Source: CAYFVR01 sp046541515 (lineage in GTDB: Bacteria; Desulfobacterota; Desulfobacteria; Desulfobacterales; Desulfococcaceae). From it: 6,960 nt of DNA. Of the stretch, positions 5,233 to 6,960 are shown one piece after another. Made by a program: the position numbers and the translations under genes. Location of the stretch: NCBI GenBank assembly GCA_046541515.1, contig JBKHDD010000225.1, positions 1 to 6,960 of the forward strand, in the 5' to 3' direction. How positions within the stretch are numbered: the stretch's first letter is position 1; each line of letters begins with the position of its first letter. The notes beneath the pieces were generated by a model that made no database searches, was not told where the DNA came from, and was given only the letters and a program-made list of their open reading frames with translations.

Positions 5233-6570
5233 ATGAGTCCAATCATATCCCATCTGGATTTTTCCCATATCGAGCCCGCCACGGATTTGGAATCCATGTG
5301 GACCAATTTCGATCCGCTGCTGCTTGTCGATCCGGGTTCGCCCCAATACATCCCCAGGAAAGACGACGCGTTGCGAAAGTTGGCTTTTGAAATTCGGCAT
5401 GCCCGCAATCCGGTTCACGCCTTTTTGTGCGGCCACCGGGGAAGCGGGAAAACGACGGAATTGAGCCGGCTTTGCATGGACGAGAGCATCCAGAAAAAAT
5501 TCCTGCCGGTGTATCTCCGGGCCGAGGAATTTGGGGGAGACGCCGCACATTTGACCGTAGACGCGGTGTTCCTGGAAATCGGACGGAAGCTCATTCGCCA
5601 GGAAAAGGACGGCGAGCGCCTGTTGCCGAAAAATTATGAATCGGAGCTGGACGAGTGGGGACAGAAAGTGGTCCGGACGTTCCTGGGCGCCGAGAACGCC
5701 GATGTGGAAGCCGGTGCCAAAGGGGGATGGTGGCTGGCCTATTTTCGGGCGCAGCTCAAAAGCCGTCGGGAGTGGAAGGAAGAGAAAAAACAGATTCTGG
5801 AGCCAAAAATCCACGATCTGATCGATATCGTCCAGCGAATGGCTCAGGAGGTGAAGAACCGGACGGGGCTCCAGCTTCTGGTCGTGGTGGACGATCTGGA
5901 AAAGGGCGATTCCGAGGTCCACAAGGACATGCACTCCCGCCTGTTCCAGGAAAGCTATGATTTTTTGGTACAACCCAATTTTTCCATCGTGTACACCTTG
6001 CCGGTCTATTTCCGGGCCACGCCGGGCCGGCGGATTCCCGGCGATCAGTTGTACGCCTTTTCTGCGATTCGAATTTACGCGAACGGGCAAAAAATCCGGA
6101 GCAAACCGCCGCTGGACCGCGAGGGCGAAGGATACCGGCTGATGCGGGATTTCGTGAAAGGCCGAGTCGTCAACTTATCCGAGCTTTGCGGAGAAGAGGA
6201 AATGGACGAACTGCTCCGGATTGGCGGCGGCCTGTTTCGGGAGACGGCCCGGTCCATTCGGGAGGCGGCCTATTCCGCGTTGATGAGAGGCGGGGACCGG
6301 ATTGAAATGGAAGACGTTAAGCGGGTGTTCAACTCCGTCAAAAAAGAATACCAGCCCATGATCCGGGGGAAGGCGATCCAGATTTTGAAGGAAGTGGACG
6401 AAGCCGAGCAGGGTTGGGTGGACGGGGTGGAGCCCTACCTGCAATCGCGGGCCGTGGTTGAATACGAAAACGGCGATCTGTGGCTGGACCTGCGATATGT
6501 GCTCAAGAACTACGTCCGGGGTCTCGCCAAGGCCGAAGCGGAGGGGCAGTCTAACCGTGGATCCAGCTAA
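5233..6570 (+). CDS. P-loop ATPase (AAA/STAND-like) with likely C-terminal winged helix
   Basis: 445 aa, predicted soluble NTPase. Walker A is GHRGSGKTTELSRL (67-80, GxxGSGKT with the TEL extension); Walker B is LLVVVDDLEK (215-224) with D220/D221 and E223. After it, SIVYTLPVYFRATPG (251-265) fits a sensor strand, and GGGLFRETARSIREA (331-345) fits the Arg-bearing lid helix of Orc/Cdc6-like and STAND ATPases. Residues about 375-430 (QILKEVDE, YLQSRAVVEYENGDLWLDL) look like a winged helix. Between the Walker motifs lies a long insert with a charged, helical stretch at about 172-210 (RREWKEEKKQ). There are no membrane helices. The ATG has a weak AAGGGA site. It ends 14 bases inside the next gene, implying a partner. 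I recall the same ATPase type beside TPR-protein genes in complex bacteria, with suspected signalling or conflict roles; no function is proven. Its GC content looks lower than that of the left half. Confidence 0.85.
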   Translation: MSPIISHLDFSHIEPATDLESMWTNFDPLLLVDPGSPQYIPRKDDALRKLAFEIRHARNPVHAFLCGHRGSGKTTELSRLCMDESIQKKFLPVYLRAEEFGGDAAHLTVDAVFLEIGRKLIRQEKDGERLLPKNYESELDEWGQKVVRTFLGAENADVEAGAKGGWWLAYFRAQLKSRREWKEEKKQILEPKIHDLIDIVQRMAQEVKNRTGLQLLVVVDDLEKGDSEVHKDMHSRLFQESYDFLVQPNFSIVYTLPVYFRATPGRRIPGDQLYAFSAIRIYANGQKIRSKPPLDREGEGYRLMRDFVKGRVVNLSELCGEEEMDELLRIGGGLFRETARSIREAAYSALMRGGDRIEMEDVKRVFNSVKKEYQPMIRGKAIQILKEVDEAEQGWVDGVEPYLQSRAVVEYENGDLWLDLRYVLKNYVRGLAKAEAEGQSNRGSS

Positions 6571-6960
6571 CTCCCTCCTTTCCCCCGTTCAAGACGAAAA
6601 TTCCGTTCCATCCTTCACGCCTATCGTCGCGGAAATCGTGGACCGGTCCCGGCGGTCGGTTGAAAAGAATCTCCCTCTCTTCATCATCGTTCAATACGAT
6701 CACGAATCCGACAAAATTTCGTTTCAGGAAAAGTTGAAGAAACCCCTTGTCCAGGAAGGATTGCGGGTGCGGGAATTCGATCCCGTCCACAACGAAGCCC
6801 ACGGCACGGGGAAATTGTATCCACTGCTGGCGAAAGCCTCGGCCGAGAATGCGGTCTGCCTAGTGTTTGGCTTGCCCCGGTCGGACGGCGAAATTCGCGC
6901 GGACCATGAATTTGTCCACTATCTAAACATTTACCGGGACCGGATCGTCCATGAGCGAAT
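6557..6960 (+). CDS. N-terminus of unknown alpha/beta protein, probable partner of the ATPase (partial, runs off the window)
   Basis: 134 complete codons are visible from a GTG at 6557, with no stop before the window end. The start overlaps the ATPase gene by 14 bases; a purine-rich GGAGGGG (6540-6546) lies 10 bases upstream, and I see no ATG in frame near it. The fragment shows an alpha/beta pattern: strand LPLFIIVQYD (39-48), helix with KLKKPLVQEG, strand LRVREFD (69-75), helix LYPLLAKASAEN (88-99), strand AVCLVFGL (99-106), then HEFVHYLNIYRDRIVHER (117-134). The last part recalls the 'LN..RD' block that, in tandem ATPase/TPR pairs as I remember them, ends in a hydrophobic 'lvlWlp' strand before a TPR array. 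The rest of the gene would decide this. No signal peptide or known catalytic motif is visible. Translational coupling to the ATPase is likely. Confidence 0.68.
   Translation, partial: MDPANSLLSPVQDENSVPSFTPIVAEIVDRSRRSVEKNLPLFIIVQYDHESDKISFQEKLKKPLVQEGLRVREFDPVHNEAHGTGKLYPLLAKASAENAVCLVFGLPRSDGEIRADHEFVHYLNIYRDRIVHER

Noticed and set aside
5173..6090. A 305-codon minus-strand open frame opposite the ATPase
   Set aside because: No motif is visible and the start lies inside the Walker-bearing gene. It is a shadow.

Overview
The window looks like chromosomal DNA of a GC-rich bacterium. The gene set (a Cys-type molybdenum/tungsten oxidoreductase, an uncharacterised FAD dehydrogenase of the COG2509 type, an Hsp20 chaperone and strong Shine-Dalgarno sites) would suit an anaerobic, Desulfobacterota-like organism. 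That assignment is an inference from protein style and no marker gene is present. It falls into two halves that read away from each other across an AT-rich divergent spacer at about 3803-4211.

Left half (minus strand, 3802 to 1): a tightly packed three-gene operon. It starts with a 508-aa FAD-dependent dehydrogenase carrying an unusual five-cysteine cluster and a Pro/Glu/Gln/Ser-rich C-terminal tail. The flavoprotein overlaps by an ATGA junction a 115-aa protein that I do not recognise. Three bases later comes a molybdopterin-bis(guanine dinucleotide)-type oxidoreductase with an N-terminal 4Fe-4S motif. The oxidoreductase runs to the window edge, where the last two visible bases (TA) may be the first two of its stop codon. 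The layout suggests one redox unit with a small accessory protein, but substrate and electron partners cannot be read from the sequence.

Right half (plus strand): an Hsp20 gene (4212-4670) has a TTGACA-type promoter, an excellent ribosome binding site and a strong intrinsic terminator. After the terminator a new promoter with a perfect TATAAT starts a second transcription unit. It encodes a UPF0175-family small DNA-binding/antitoxin-like protein (4897-5172) without a visible PIN toxin, a 445-aa P-loop ATPase of the GHRGSGKTTEL type with a likely C-terminal winged helix (5233-6570), and an overlapping GTG-started gene that leaves the window at 6960.

The ATPase plus the alpha/beta N-terminus of the last protein resemble tandem ATPase/TPR-protein pairs that I recall from multicellular or complex bacteria and that are suspected of signalling or biological-conflict roles. 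The addition of a UPF0175 regulator in front is the most unusual point here and the best candidate for an undescribed system. Long open frames antisense to the GC-rich left half are coding shadows.
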